In this document: one piece after another, positions 46,800-59,117 of the stretch
Position numbering within the stretch: the stretch's first letter is position 1
Layout of the letters: every line of letters begins with the position of its first letter
Origin: Gloeophyllum trabeum ATCC 11539
Lineage: Eukaryota; Basidiomycota; Agaricomycetes; Gloeophyllales; Gloeophyllaceae
Length of the DNA stretch: 64,000 bases
Direction of reading: 5' to 3'
NCBI RefSeq assembly: GCF_000344685.1
Contig: NW_006920411.1
Location: 1,452,623-1,516,622, forward strand
Program-made: the position numbers and the translations under genes
Notes under the pieces: model-generated
Database searches by the model: none
What the model saw: only the letters and a program-made list of their open reading frames with translations
What the model was told of the DNA's origin: nothing

Positions 46800-47961
46800 T
46801 TGCGACGAGCCCGTCCCCCACCACGTTTTCCTCTCCTCCTCTCTTGTCGCTCGCAATCTTGGGACATTGGCACTTTGGACTTTTCTACAACGCAATTTTG
46901 GACGGACATCGTCTTTTAATGGCTAGATATCCGTATACTTCTGCTAGTTGTTGGACCTGACTCTGACTGCGTCCGTTCGTTTACTTGGGGACGTTTCGCT
47001 GTTGGTGGTAGTCTGGGTCATTCCCGGTTTTCTCCTTTTCTCGTCTTCTCTAGTCCCCCGCCCTTTTTCTGTACCCTGCTCACGACGATGACACGTGTAT
47101 CTTACCCCAGTCGGCGCTTATTGCATCAGTGTCCTTTTGCCAGTTGCCACACCATGTCTATGTGTATGTATGTAGCTAGCTTGGGCACCCCCTCCCCCCC
47201 CTCCAAAATATTCCTGTCTTTACTGTTGGTACTGTACTTATCTTGCGACTCGCACATACCCCTGATGAGTATCTGTTTGTACTTGATGAAACTCGCGACG
47301 GCAGAAGCACAATATCCGATCCGAGGTCGGGTGCAAATTGAAAGCTTCCGAGGGCTTCTGAGCGTCGGCCCGGTAAGGGAGGGTTGTGATTGGGTGGGAG
47401 AAGGTGCGGGGACGGTGATCCGGGCTTTGATAGGGAGACGGGACGGAGGGGGTTGTTTTGGATTCACGGGGTACACAGTGAGGGTGGGATGCACTTGGGA
47501 TGGCTACTGGCCGTGCGATGGGACTCGTGCGCTGTGCAGACGGCCCGGGTGGAATTTTCTCCCTGGGGGCGACGCTGCTCAATGGACATTATCCGGGTTG
47601 TGGCAGTCACGTCCGCAGACCTAAGACCTCCCCCTCTCGGCCTTCTGGATGACGTTGCCCCTCACCTCCGGGGTCACTTTGCACACTACTCCCTCACCGC
47701 CACATCTCGCTCCTGTCTCTCCATCTCCCCCCCTGAGGTTCAACTTCAAGGTCTTACTCGGCTTGTTGGATGTCGATCGTGATCGACTTTCAATTCCGCC
47801 GGGGTTTCGTATGTATGTATTGCAGAGCCTCCTGGGTGATTGGGAGAATGGGACGTCGTAGATCGCCGGCGCTCGGTGTACAGGTGTAGAGGCTCCTGTA
47901 GGCTGTGTAGGATGGGCGGGGCGTGCCCCGCTTAAATTTCACCTGTTGCACCTGAATTGTT

Positions 47962-47993
47962 CTCTTCCAATACTTACATGTGAATTGGAAGAG
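47962..47993. repeat. perfect 10-bp inverted repeat with 12-base loop
   Basis: CTCTTCCAAT at 47962-47971 and ATTGGAAGAG at 47984-47993 are exact reverse complements separated by 12 bases. It lies in non-coding sequence about 1.2 kb past the chitin deacetylase stop. It could be a protein-binding palindrome or an RNA hairpin; no poly-T follows, so it is not a simple terminator. Confidence 0.6.
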
Positions 47994-48038
47994 CTCAACG
48001 ACTACGTGGATGGTACGTCGCGAGTTTGAGAAGAAGGC

Positions 48039-48371
48039 CTATCCAAGTATTTCGCCTTCCTGCATATTATGATGCATTCCGAGTGCCAGTGGGCCAGAGT
48101 GCTGCTGGGATGGATCCTGGACTGACACCTCAGTGAAACCAACTGATATCATTTTGGAAATTACAATGGTTACGTTCGAATCAAAGCGCACTCCCGGTTC
48201 AGAAATGATCTCTGTAAACGCGTCGGACTGTTTGGCGCCAGAGTGTGGCAAGTCAGCCACCCGGAACCCCGCCTTCCTGATTCAGTGAAGATGGTCCGGA
48301 AGTGGCACGAGTCTCCGGTCTCCGCTGACCCGATATGATCGATTCAGGAACGTGGCTGCCGTGACGTACAT
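48039..48371 (-). pseudogene. possible broken small gene, one in-frame stop
   Basis: Read right to left, an ATG at 48371 begins MYVTAATFLNRSYRVSGDRR. The frame runs 29 codons to a TGA near 48285, then continues open in the same frame for about 80 codons (pieces FRVADLPHSGAKQSDAFTE, VRFDSNVTIVISKMISVGF) to a stop at 48039. A GT-AG splice that would remove the TGA is 53 nt and shifts the frame. Codon use looks coding. It may be a pseudogene, a gene with a missed splice, or chance. No family recognised. Confidence 0.25.
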
Positions 48372-48481
48372 GTAGTCAGCGCAGCGGCATCTCTGCTGCA
48401 CTCTGGCAGTGCTTCAGCCTGAATTGTCCCCTGCAGTTTGCTCAGCACCGTCAGCACGCGTCGTCCTCGCTGTCCTCCCCG

Positions 48482-51400
48482 ATGGCGGACACCAGTTCTA
48501 GCCGTCCACGACGACCGACGCGCGATGCCCCGAAGCCCCCACCTCTGGACGTCGAGCCGCAGCAGGACTCGGGTGCCGACGCTCCCCTCGTATCTTCTCC
48601 AACCCGGGAAACTGATGAGTCGGCGGAGAAGCTGGTTTCATTAACGCCCCTCCGCGCGCATTATCTCAAGAAGACGCTGATACAGCTGCAGTTCCGCCAC
48701 GAGCTGGACGCGATCACGACCTCGGCGCCGAACAACGTCTCTACTTTCTCCTACCTGGGCCCGCCGTTCAACCCGCCGCCGAAGGATGCGCCGCCCCTCG
48801 ACCTGCCGTTCTTGCGCTACATATTCAGGCAGTTTGTCTTGACGTTCCCCTTCCTGAATCAGGCTCCCAAGGACTTCTTTCCCGAGAAGCTGCAGCCTTT
48901 CATGGTCTCCGTGCTCTCCCGGAATCTCTCACCTAGCTCCATATTTGACGAGGGCGGCGAGGGCTCTGAGCAGGCTACGCGAATAAAGCTCCTGCGCAAG
49001 GCCGAAAGGAACTTTGCGATGTTCCTTGGCTCAGCTACGAAGTTGGCCGAACGGGAGGAGGTTGTCCGCCTCTCCCAGAAGGATCTTGACCGGCTGGAGC
49101 TCATGGCGAAGAAGAGATATGCACGGGAGCAGAGAATAAAGGAGACGTTTGATGTGAACGTGATATGCGTGAGGACGGTGGTGGACAAGGGACGCGTGCG
49201 GAGCAAAGTCCATGAAGTGCGTGGCGTCGTCCTCCATCGTCCTGTTCATGTTAAACGCTTACCAGTGCACCTTGCCCCTTCAACCAGGAATTCATCATCC
49301 GCACGCGACGGACAGGGCAGCCAGACGTCTATGTTTCTCGGCGGTACGGTGATTTCCGGACTCTGGCGGAGGAGGCAAGTGCATACCCTAGATAGGTAGG
49401 AGCTGCTGCTTATACTTATAGTTTATCACAGTTGCGTAAAGCACATCCCGACGAGAACGTACCTTCGCCCCCCGCGAAAGATCGTACAATCGTCAATGCC
49501 CCGATGTCCGCCCCCATAACGCCCAGCCCTTCCACCGCGGGGCTCTTCCGTACTACGACGACCTCCACCACCGGGTCCTCAGATTCACTAAACGTTCCTC
49601 CATCCCCAAGCTCAGCTGCTTCGTATGGCGGGTTCCCTTCCCAGCCAATGCAGTCCAGTTCTTCCTCGCAGCTGCGCCTGGCGCGCGAGAAGAACCGGCT
49701 CACGCTCCGGTCATATCTGCACACCCTGCTTGCCAGTTCGACGCTGGGCAGTAGCCCCGTATTGAAGAGCTTCCTAGTTTCGATGCCTACGGCATTGAGC
49801 GAGGAGGAGAAATGCGATGCCCAGAGGAGGGAGGAAGCCGACCGCATGCGGGATGACGGCAGGAAGCGGTTTGCGCAGGAGGTCAAGGACCGGGTGGAGG
49901 GGCTGAGGGGGGCAGTGAGAGGTGTTAAAGGCGACATTATGGGGAAGGGTGGGTAACATATCTTGTTGCTTGGCACCGTTCGCGCCACGACATGAGACTG
50001 ATGTCAGGGTAGGCGGACTAACTCGCGTATTCGCGACCATAAAGACTACAGAGAGTGTGAGAGAGTTGCCGCCGGAGTACCAAGCCGTTATCGAGTGGGC
50101 AAGGATATCGTAAGCGGTTGACATCGAGCCTGGTGATGGTGCTTTGAACTTACGACTTTTCTCAGTCTAGCGTCCACCATCTTCCACCATCTCGTGGCGG
50201 CTGATAACGCGTCGGAAACCTTTGCGTCTCTGAAGCGCATACATGGCTTGATGCCGTATTTTATGCTGAAGACGGCTCTGCGAATAAGTAATCCGATGGG
50301 CATGATTCGAAGTTCGTAAATTTCTTCATCCATATAACCCATTTACCTCGTATGCGTCCTTATATCAGTTCTCTCATAGGCGTGCTGGATCTGTTCCTGG
50401 CTCAACCGTTCGGGCAAAGGAGTCTCTTGCAACGGTCGGTAGCTTGCCACGCCGCGCACTACGCTGCATACTGACTGCAACACGCTCCCTCGCAGAATGT
50501 TCACGAGTTCGCTGACAGAAGAAGTGCATGCTCTCGAGGAAGATATCGAGGCGGTCAAGGACAAAGTCGACGATCCTGTCCTCTGCGAGAAAATCAGGGC
50601 CTTCGTGTATGCGCCCAGGGAGATTCAGGAGATCTACAAGGCTGATGCTGGTAGGCGCACTGCCATGGTAATATCCTATACCTCGCTGACTCTTTCCTAC
50701 TTCCTAGCCGCGGAGAATCTTAACATCCTGACCACCGTTCTGCGATCCGGCGAGGCGCCCCCTCTGACACGACCGCAGATGCACCGGGTGATGCGAGCCC
50801 ACCGCGCGCATCTGATATATATGCGGTATCGCCAGGGCCTCGCTGATTCGGACGACGATGAAGGACCTCAGGACGACGATGCTTGGCTGTACGAAGACCT
50901 TACTGTGTTGGCGAAGCTGTACGAGCGGCTTAGGGACCGAGAAGAGTTGATTGGGCTGATTTTCGAGGTCCGTCCTCCGGTTGAGCTGCGGTGTGGTTTG
51001 CGCTGACAGAATGTGGCTAGGGTGTGACGGCTGAGCTCCTCAAGGATATTATTACGATATTCTATGCCCCGCTTGCGCAAGTTTACAGAGCGGCTAGTAT
51101 TGCGGATTCCATCGGGGATCTACAGAATTTCATCAACGACCTCATCAAGACGGTGGAGTCGACGGAAGAACGTGAGTACTGTCTATTATTTCTTGCTCGG
51201 TGGTGTATCTTATAAGGGGCGTGTCTCAGTCAGCCAAGAAGATCCGCAGCGCACAGTGCAGGCATTTATTGAGCTCGTCCAGCGGCATGAGCAGTCATTC
51301 TACAGTTTTGTCCACAAAGTGCACTCCAAGGGAGAGGGCCTCTTCGACAGTCTCATGCGGTGGATTGAGCTCTTCCTCACTGTCATCCGGGAAGGCATCT

Positions 51401-52345
51401 CAGATGAGCGAGGTCAGAACACGATCAGCTTGGAGTTCCTGCTCCCTCATAAGGGGTCTGAACGCGAAGCCATTATGAAGGAGGTGGACGATATAGCCAA
51501 GTATCACTACAGTTTGAAGCTGGCCCATGAGGATAAGATACGCCGGCGATTTGGAAAGACACAGCAAGGTGTGGACCAAGGCGACGCTGAGGCCGAGGAC
51601 GAAGCGGCCCAAGCACTCGTGAACGGGGTGGTTCGGGAGCTGAGTTTCGGCGAGCTTGTGAGAGGGGACGCTGATGAACTCGCGGCCGAGGATTCCGAAG
51701 AGGATAGTGAAGAAGATTCTGATGAAGAGACTGACTACGAGGAAGAGACGGATAGCAGCGAGTACGAGACCGGATCCGACGAAAGCAGTACAGAAGTGGA
51801 GAGGACCAAGACTAGCCCGATAGTACGATCCGCTACGGTTGGGCATCCTCCAGTACGGCGACGCATCGACTCATTGAAGTCGGCTACTCAAGGCAAGCAA
51901 TCGTTGGATTCCGCGCGACCGCCAATACCCTCTTTACCTCTTCGAACTTCACGGTCAATGACGTTCTCCCACCCAAGTAATCCCCGAAGACACGACCACT
52001 CGAACGCACCCCCTGTACCTCCATTACCCCCATTACCGCCCAAGGACCACTTAGTCTCTCCCCGAGACAAGCCTCTTCCACCGAGTCCAGCGCCGCCCCG
52101 CCAGCGGGCGTCTGTCGACGAGCTCCGGAGAAAACCGCATCCCCTTCCTCTGAACAGACCTCAACCGACGGCCCTGCAAAGGCGGAAGAAGCGACTCAAT
52201 CCCGATAAACAACCTGATCTCCACCACATACCTCAGTTGCTGCCATTATTCGTCGAGATGGTGAGTATTGAAGTGCACACCGCTTATCCTCCTTGCTTAC
52301 AATCTTGCATAGATGAGGCCTCTACTCCGACCACGTCAAAGCTGA
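48482..52345 (+). CDS. PX-domain protein with PXB/DUF3818 region (phosphoinositide-binding, membrane traffic or lipid transfer)
   Basis: Eleven exons (48482-49216, 49288-49374, 49432-49948, 50052-50109, 50166-50311, 50380-50434, 50496-50650, 50708-50967, 51021-51171, 51230-52260, 52313-52345) give 1075 residues. The N-terminal PXB part begins LTPLRAHYLKKTLIQLQF and has PFLRYIFRQFVLTFPFLNQA. The PX domain follows near 245: EFIIRTRRTGQPDVYVSRRY, GDFRTLAEELRKAHPDENVP, interrupted by a Ser/Thr-rich insertion. The later helical part includes LDLFLAQPFGQRSLLQRMF and ELLKDIITIFYAPLAQVYRA. A Glu/Asp-rich stretch and a Pro-rich disordered tail end it. This is the fungal family of yeast YPR097W. Intron 49375-49431 begins with GC. 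Intron 50651-50707 is 57 nt with no stop, so retention would add 19 residues. Confidence 0.88.
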
Positions 52346-52632
52346 TAAGGTAGCCTTGCATGGCTGCTGCATACATCTTGATCTAATCTTCCTGTCCCTA
52401 CCATACACCCAGGGTTACTTGCTTGGTATATGTATTTGTATGTTCCGATGTATAGACGTATTGCAGTGAAGACTACGAACTTGATGTGCTGATGTATTGT
52501 ACTGTAACATGCCCTGAAAGATTCCGAAGTGAAGTAAACGCAGACAACATATACAAGATAGAAGATCGATGTACAAAGCCGTCGACGACGTCAGCAGTGA
52601 TATGATACAGGTAAGCAAAACCAGATGAATAT
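52346..52632. other. convergent 3' ends of the PX gene and the NDR kinase gene
   Basis: 287 bases, AT-richer than the exons; no gene seen. Confidence 0.4.
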
Positions 52633-54499
<1,867 letters not shown>

Positions 54500-54995
54500 G
54501 GCAGGATATTGGTGAGAGGAGAGAAAGAGAGAAATGAGTTGCTACTGTTACTTCGCGACGTTGTCAAATGTAATTTACCGACAACTCGTTCCAAATATGG
54601 AAGTCAGAGAGAAGCTCTGTTCGCGCAGATTGCCGGGGCGAGATTGGTGGAAAGGTTGATCGGGCCAAAGTGCCACCCTCCACTCAAGCTTGCGGGCGTT
54701 GTGAGTTGCACATACAAGGCGTTGCGCCTATCGCTCAGTAGGTATGGCTTGATTGCTGTGTCAAATCATTGGGCGGAAGCCAGACCCCGGATCTTGAGCA
54801 AAGGGGCCACCGTATGCCATATTGAGTGAAGCTTCGAGCTCAAAAGGGCTACATTTACTATCGTACATATAACCAACTTCATCTACATGAGATTTAGTTT
54901 GTGAATTGATATCGTAAGCACTACCAAGGAGACGAGGTATGTACAATAAATATTATCAGGCCACGACCACAGGATGTCCAGGAAAGCCCTGGAAA
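54500..54995. promoter_or_regulatory. NDR kinase upstream region
   Basis: 496 bases between the kinase ATG and the 3' end of the next minus-strand gene. A longer 5' exon of the kinase cannot be excluded here, but no in-frame extension with a good splice site was seen. Confidence 0.3.
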
Positions 54996-56390
54996 TCAAT
55001 GATAAATATCACGATTGATATCAACCTCAGACACCGCCCATCGGTTCGGCCCAGCGACTGTCACAGGCAATGAATGCTGGAAGCTCTGACGGCTATGCTG
55101 CATTTGTGGATGACCGTAAAAGTCCTGGGTATTGGCAGCGTTCAGATGCGGCCGGGGTGGGGGCGGGGTGTTAACTGGGTATGAAGGGTATTGTGAAGGC
55201 GTCGGGAGCATGGATTGCGGTCTTAACGGCTCCAGCCTGTTGGGTGTAAATGGGAAATTGGTTGGTTCGCCGTATATTGATGCCGACGACGAGCGGTTGC
55301 TGGACCAATTGGAATCAGATATTGTGTATGACAAAACAATCGCAGCGCTATACGCACGTCTGACCGACGGATTTCCTGCGCGGGGTGGGCTGCGCTGGTG
55401 ACATATGGGCTTGGACAGCCGACCTAATGCATGTACCATTAGCGACTATACGAACCGCTATCATAAAACGTACTTGTAGAGCGAGGCTGCATTCACACCC
55501 GTGGCGAACGGTTCCTCCTCCATAGGCACCTTGCCAAATGTACTGGCCTTGGTATAGGCCACAGCAGGGTTGAAATCTACTAGAGGTGCCGGGGAGTTCC
55601 AGACCGATCCCCTCGACGAGGGCGTGTAACTCGTCGAAGGCCTAGGACTCGGTCTGTTATATGGCCTTCTCGGGGTAGCCAGACCCTGAGAGGATGACGA
55701 GCCCTCTGGTCCTGGTGAGGGAGACAAACTGAAGGGTCGGACCTGCGTGTTCGCGGGTCCATGGGCCTGCCAACCGGACGGTTCCAGTCTTGGGGAAGAC
55801 AACGGGGATGCTATCCTCGAATCCGTGTCCCGCCAGGCTACATCCTGCACCCTAGGTGCAGGGGCAAATGGAGGTGGAGGGATTGAACGGACATCATAGT
55901 CGTCGTCCTCAGGTACTTCGTGTACCGAGCGATCATGAACAGACGAACCCGACCGACTCGACTGGTAACTCGGCGCAGAAGGCTGGCGCTCCTCATTCCG
56001 CACAACGAGCGCAAGCTTGCGCTTCTCCTCTGCAGCCGAGGATATTGAAGGAGTTTTCTTCTTCTTCACGATGCGCAGGGGCTGGATGGCAGAGGAGGAG
56101 GCACCGGATCCGCCGCCACTTTCACCAGTACCCGGCGCCGACGCCCTCGTCGGTGACACCGGTGAAGAGGGACCGGCACCTACAGTCTGAGCAGCACCTC
56201 GCGCGGCAGCAGCCTCGAATGCAGCTTCGTCCCACTCCTCCCAAACCTCCTCGCCGTCAACGGCGCCCAGTGCGCCCTGGGAAATCGACAACGACTGCTG
56301 TACCGCCAGTGATATTTTACGATCTAGTTCCTGCTGCGACGCCTCGTACGCAGGCGGGGGAACATCGTCTTGCAGGTCGTCTTCGAACAT
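54996..56390 (-). CDS. disordered protein with UIM-like helix and PPxY motif, function unknown
   Basis: Two exons (56390-55474, 55389-54996) give 436 residues. The first 50 residues are the only ordered-looking part: MFEDDLQDDVPPPAYEASQQ followed by ELDRKISLAVQQSLS. PPAY fits the WW-domain ligand PPxY. The helix fits a ubiquitin-interacting motif (acidic start, Ala, then Ser three residues later). Trp/Glu-rich VWEEWDEAAFEAA comes next, and the rest is Ser/Pro/Arg-rich. Together, PPxY plus UIM suggests an adaptor for a Nedd4/Rsp5-type ligase, but this is inference and no family name can be given. The intron is 84 nt; its acceptor was chosen to keep the frame (NPPRAGNPSVRRAYS). Confidence 0.72.
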
Positions 56391-56699
56391 GATGTTCGCG
56401 GTCGCGGTAGAGAGAATCGATGTCGGTGACACTGACAGGGACTCCCATTATTAGTGTTGATATGGGTCTGCCCCGTGAGCGCTACACAACAGCCAGGCAC
56501 AGGTCTCCAAGCCCGAATACACAGCCTTCTGGACGACATGATTTCACACAGTATGCATTAGACGCCGGGGAGATGTCTCCGAGGCGCCCAGGTAATTACG
56601 CGGAATCGGTACAGATGTGCGAGGGAAGGAACAGATGACAGGCATGAGGCCTGCAACGAGACAGTCGGATTGTGGGCGCCCGTGTCACAGAGCCGGGGA
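56391..56699. promoter_or_regulatory. upstream region of the UIM/PPxY gene
   Basis: 309 bases between two minus-strand genes, holding the promoter of the gene ending at 54996 and the 3' end of the next. The sequence stays open on both strands but no domain is seen. Confidence 0.3.
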
Positions 56700-57173
56700 C
56701 TACGGAGTGTACACCCTCTCGCCGCGGTACGTCCGTCCGTTCTCGTCGAGTAAACTCTTCAGTTTCGCAGCGACACCCCGCACCCCTTCCCGACAGCCCT
56801 CCATGCCCTTCCAGGCGCCAGATACGTTCCAGCACTCGGAACATGCTTTCGATGCCTCGTTCACGGTCTCGAGCTCCAGCTCGCCCCTGGCGTGCAGGGC
56901 GACGAGGACATCGACGAGTCTGTGGAACCCCGTCGCCCATGTTGTGATGCCTGTGTCTGGGTTCATGCTTGTGTCTGTGAGGAGGTAGGAGGACGAGAGA
57001 CCGAGGCATTGCCGGAGCATCCTTTGGTCTATGGTGCCCTTTTCCCGGGTCATCCGGCCGAGGACGCCGACTACAAACGCGCCATAATCTGTAGCTGGAC
57101 TGCGACCTGCCTAACACACCACGTTCAGATATCACTCGAGACACTATACTTGATCTGTGTGGCTCACCTGCAT
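56700..57173 (-). CDS. small protein of unknown function (138 residues) with a 6-nt first exon
   Basis: Read right to left: exon 57173-57168 is just ATGCAG, followed by a GTGAGC donor; after a 57-nt intron, exon 57110-56700 continues in frame to a TGA. The protein starts MQAGRSPATDYGAFVVGVLG and continues helical: TREKGTIDQRMLRQCLGLSS, TTWATGFHRLVDVLVALHAR, CSECWNVSGAWKGMEGCREG, VRGVAAKLKSLLDENGRTY. I do not recognise the family. The alternative is a start at ATG 57053 (MTREKGT), which would lose the DYGAFVVGVLG segment that looks like a continuous part of the fold. It sits head-to-head with the CCDC47 homologue. Confidence 0.55.
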
Positions 57174-57476
57174 CTACTGGACTGATCAGATAGATCTATA
57201 AGTGGTCCTCGTGGAGGATCATGAAATGACTGCCAAGATACGGGATATCAGCGGGCAACAAAGACGGGTGGGCTACCATCGCGTACCTATGTCGTGGGCG
57301 GAAGAGAGGGCATAGAGTAGAGGCATGACATAGCGAGCAGTGGGAAATGAAACAAACTGCATCACACCCGCCGGGCGCTTGTCATAATTGACAGCGCGGC
57401 TGTTGCCGATAGCTTCGGTTGATCCAACCGGGCTTCGTCACAGCTTCGAATTCCAGCGGCAAGCAAGTCGTGGGCC
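57174..57476. promoter_or_regulatory. divergent promoter between the small unknown gene and the CCDC47 homologue
   Basis: 303 bases between the two ATGs. No TATA box was recognised and no further gene seen. Confidence 0.35.
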
Positions 57477-58959
57477 ATGTCTCTCGCCAGACTCCTCCAG
57501 GGCATCACCCCGCCGCCTCCTGTCGTCCCCGCCGAGTACAACGGCCTCGAGTACAGATGGAAGAACTTCGTCTTCAGGCCAGCCGGTGTGTAATGCTGTA
57601 AACGTTCGACTGTAACGTTCGTTGACATAACTCGTTGGAAGAATTCAAAATCGAGGGGTTAGCTGCGCTGGGTATCATCCTCTATCTTGTCTTGTTCTGG
57701 ATTGGCAAGAACAGGAATGCCCAGCGTGCAAGCAAATGGTATACGACGGACAGCACACAACTCTGTTCCTGAGACTAACCTGCCACTGTAGGCTTGATGC
57801 CCACCTGCCCTTCCTGTCTACCCAATTCTCAAAGCCCACGAATGAAGGCCTAACCCAGGACGGATACTCCGACTTTTTCAACTTCTCCACCGGCCGCCGC
57901 CGTGTCGAGCGTCTCCATACCGTCTTCAAGCTCCGTCCCCGTCATGATCCCGTCCAATACCTCGGCCAGATCCTGTGGGGACTCACCGACCTGAAGTACA
58001 ATCCCAAGGACGAGATTCTGCTTGACTTTGAGCTGAGCAGTGGCCCCGATTTTGTCTGGGCGGTTGTTGCGAAGGATGAGCTGGAGGAGATTAGGAAGGA
58101 GCGATGGGACCTTGTAAGTCGGTTGTTCTCAATGTCCGCGTACCTGGACCTATGCTCTTGCGCCGTATGTCATCTAGACATTCACCAAGACTACTGACAA
58201 TGCCGCACTGCCAGCGTCCCTGACTGTCATGTCTGGTAGGTCAAGGACACAGCCGACAATTTCCCGCTCAGCGCTTACAGTGCCCCATGACTAGAATTTG
58301 CGGATGTCACGGATAACCTTCTCAAGCCAATCAACAACTTCTCACTCGTGAAGGCTCTGAGCGACCCGGAGATTCTGCCTTACTTCCGCTCCCTTTCAGT
58401 GGGTTCCATCCCAATACGGCCTCCTCTATCGGAATTCTAGTGCTGATACCGTAGCCTCCTAGATCACCGATCAACCCCAGACGCGCCCCAACTCGGCGGG
58501 TTACACTCGGTCAAAGCACATCCTGCTCGCGCTAAAGGCTCCTCCTCCTTCCTCAGCACAAGCCACCCTCCCCATCGTCTCCGCTGCCTTCAAACTCATC
58601 GACAATCTCGATAGGGCTGTCACAAATCTCCGGCCCGAAACGAGGACCAAGCTTAGGAAGGTCAGAGAGGAGGTAGACAGGGAACTCAGGGTCGCCGAGG
58701 AGAAGGAGAAACAGGAAGAGGTGTGTTGGTTGAGGATTCACACTGATCAGTCTCTTATCAAGCGCTAGGCTATCGAGAGCAAGCAAGCTGCAAAGAAGAA
58801 AGCCGAGGAGGAGAGGCTCTCTAAACTCAGTGCAGCTGAGCAGAAAAAGGTATGTGTGCGTTCAACAGTCTGCGAGACGCCGCTCACCTGCGCCAGGCGC
58901 TGGAACGCGAGCGGAAACGCAGTATCCGGAAAAAGCAAGGGAAGATGGTCAGAAAGTAG
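57477..58959 (+). CDS. CCDC47 homologue (DUF1682), ER membrane protein
   Basis: Eight exons (57477-57585, 57642-57738, 57792-58113, 58178-58235, 58295-58398, 58463-58720, 58769-58849, 58897-58959) give 363 residues. After NGLEYRWKNFVFRPAEFKIE one membrane helix follows: GLAALGIILYLVLFWIG. The folded part has GYSDFFNFSTGRRRVERLH, LRPRHDPVQYLGQILWGLTD and DFVWAVVAKDELEEIRKERW. The C-terminal 70 residues are a basic coiled coil (VREEVDRELRVAEEKEKQEE to RKKQGKMVRK), as in animal CCDC47. CCDC47 is part of the PAT complex at the ER translocon that helps multi-pass membrane proteins insert. The fungal protein is shorter than human CCDC47 (483) and I saw no clear signal peptide. Confidence 0.9.
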
Positions 58960-59117
58960 TGGGGTTCTGCACATGTGCTGTCTGATATCCACGAATAAAC
59001 TATACCTCCATATACTGTACACACTTGCTTATGCTACAGGACAGTCCCGCAGGAGTCAACGTGGATAATGAAGTCACTAAGATACCTGAAGAACACAAGA
59101 ATCCAAGAAAAGAAATC

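Larger units (their letters stand above)
46800..48481. other. 1.7-kb gap with a hairpin and one broken open frame
   Basis: The deacetylase 3' region is followed by sequence without a supported intact gene (overlapping frames at 47088-47624 plus and 47126-47582 minus have no domain). A perfect inverted repeat is at 47962-47993 and a stop-interrupted minus-strand frame at 48039-48371; both are listed separately. The last 110 bases are the promoter of the PX-domain gene. Confidence 0.4.

Noticed and set aside
46575..46960. Alternative end of chitin deacetylase through the acceptor at 46574
   Set aside because: It gives a tail without a Ser/Thr region or GPI signal; the acceptor at 46587 gives both.
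50651..50707. Treating the PX-gene segment 50651-50707 as ordinary coding sequence
   Set aside because: It is open in frame, but strong GT and TAG ends and the smoother join KADA to AENL favour an intron; kept as a finding instead.
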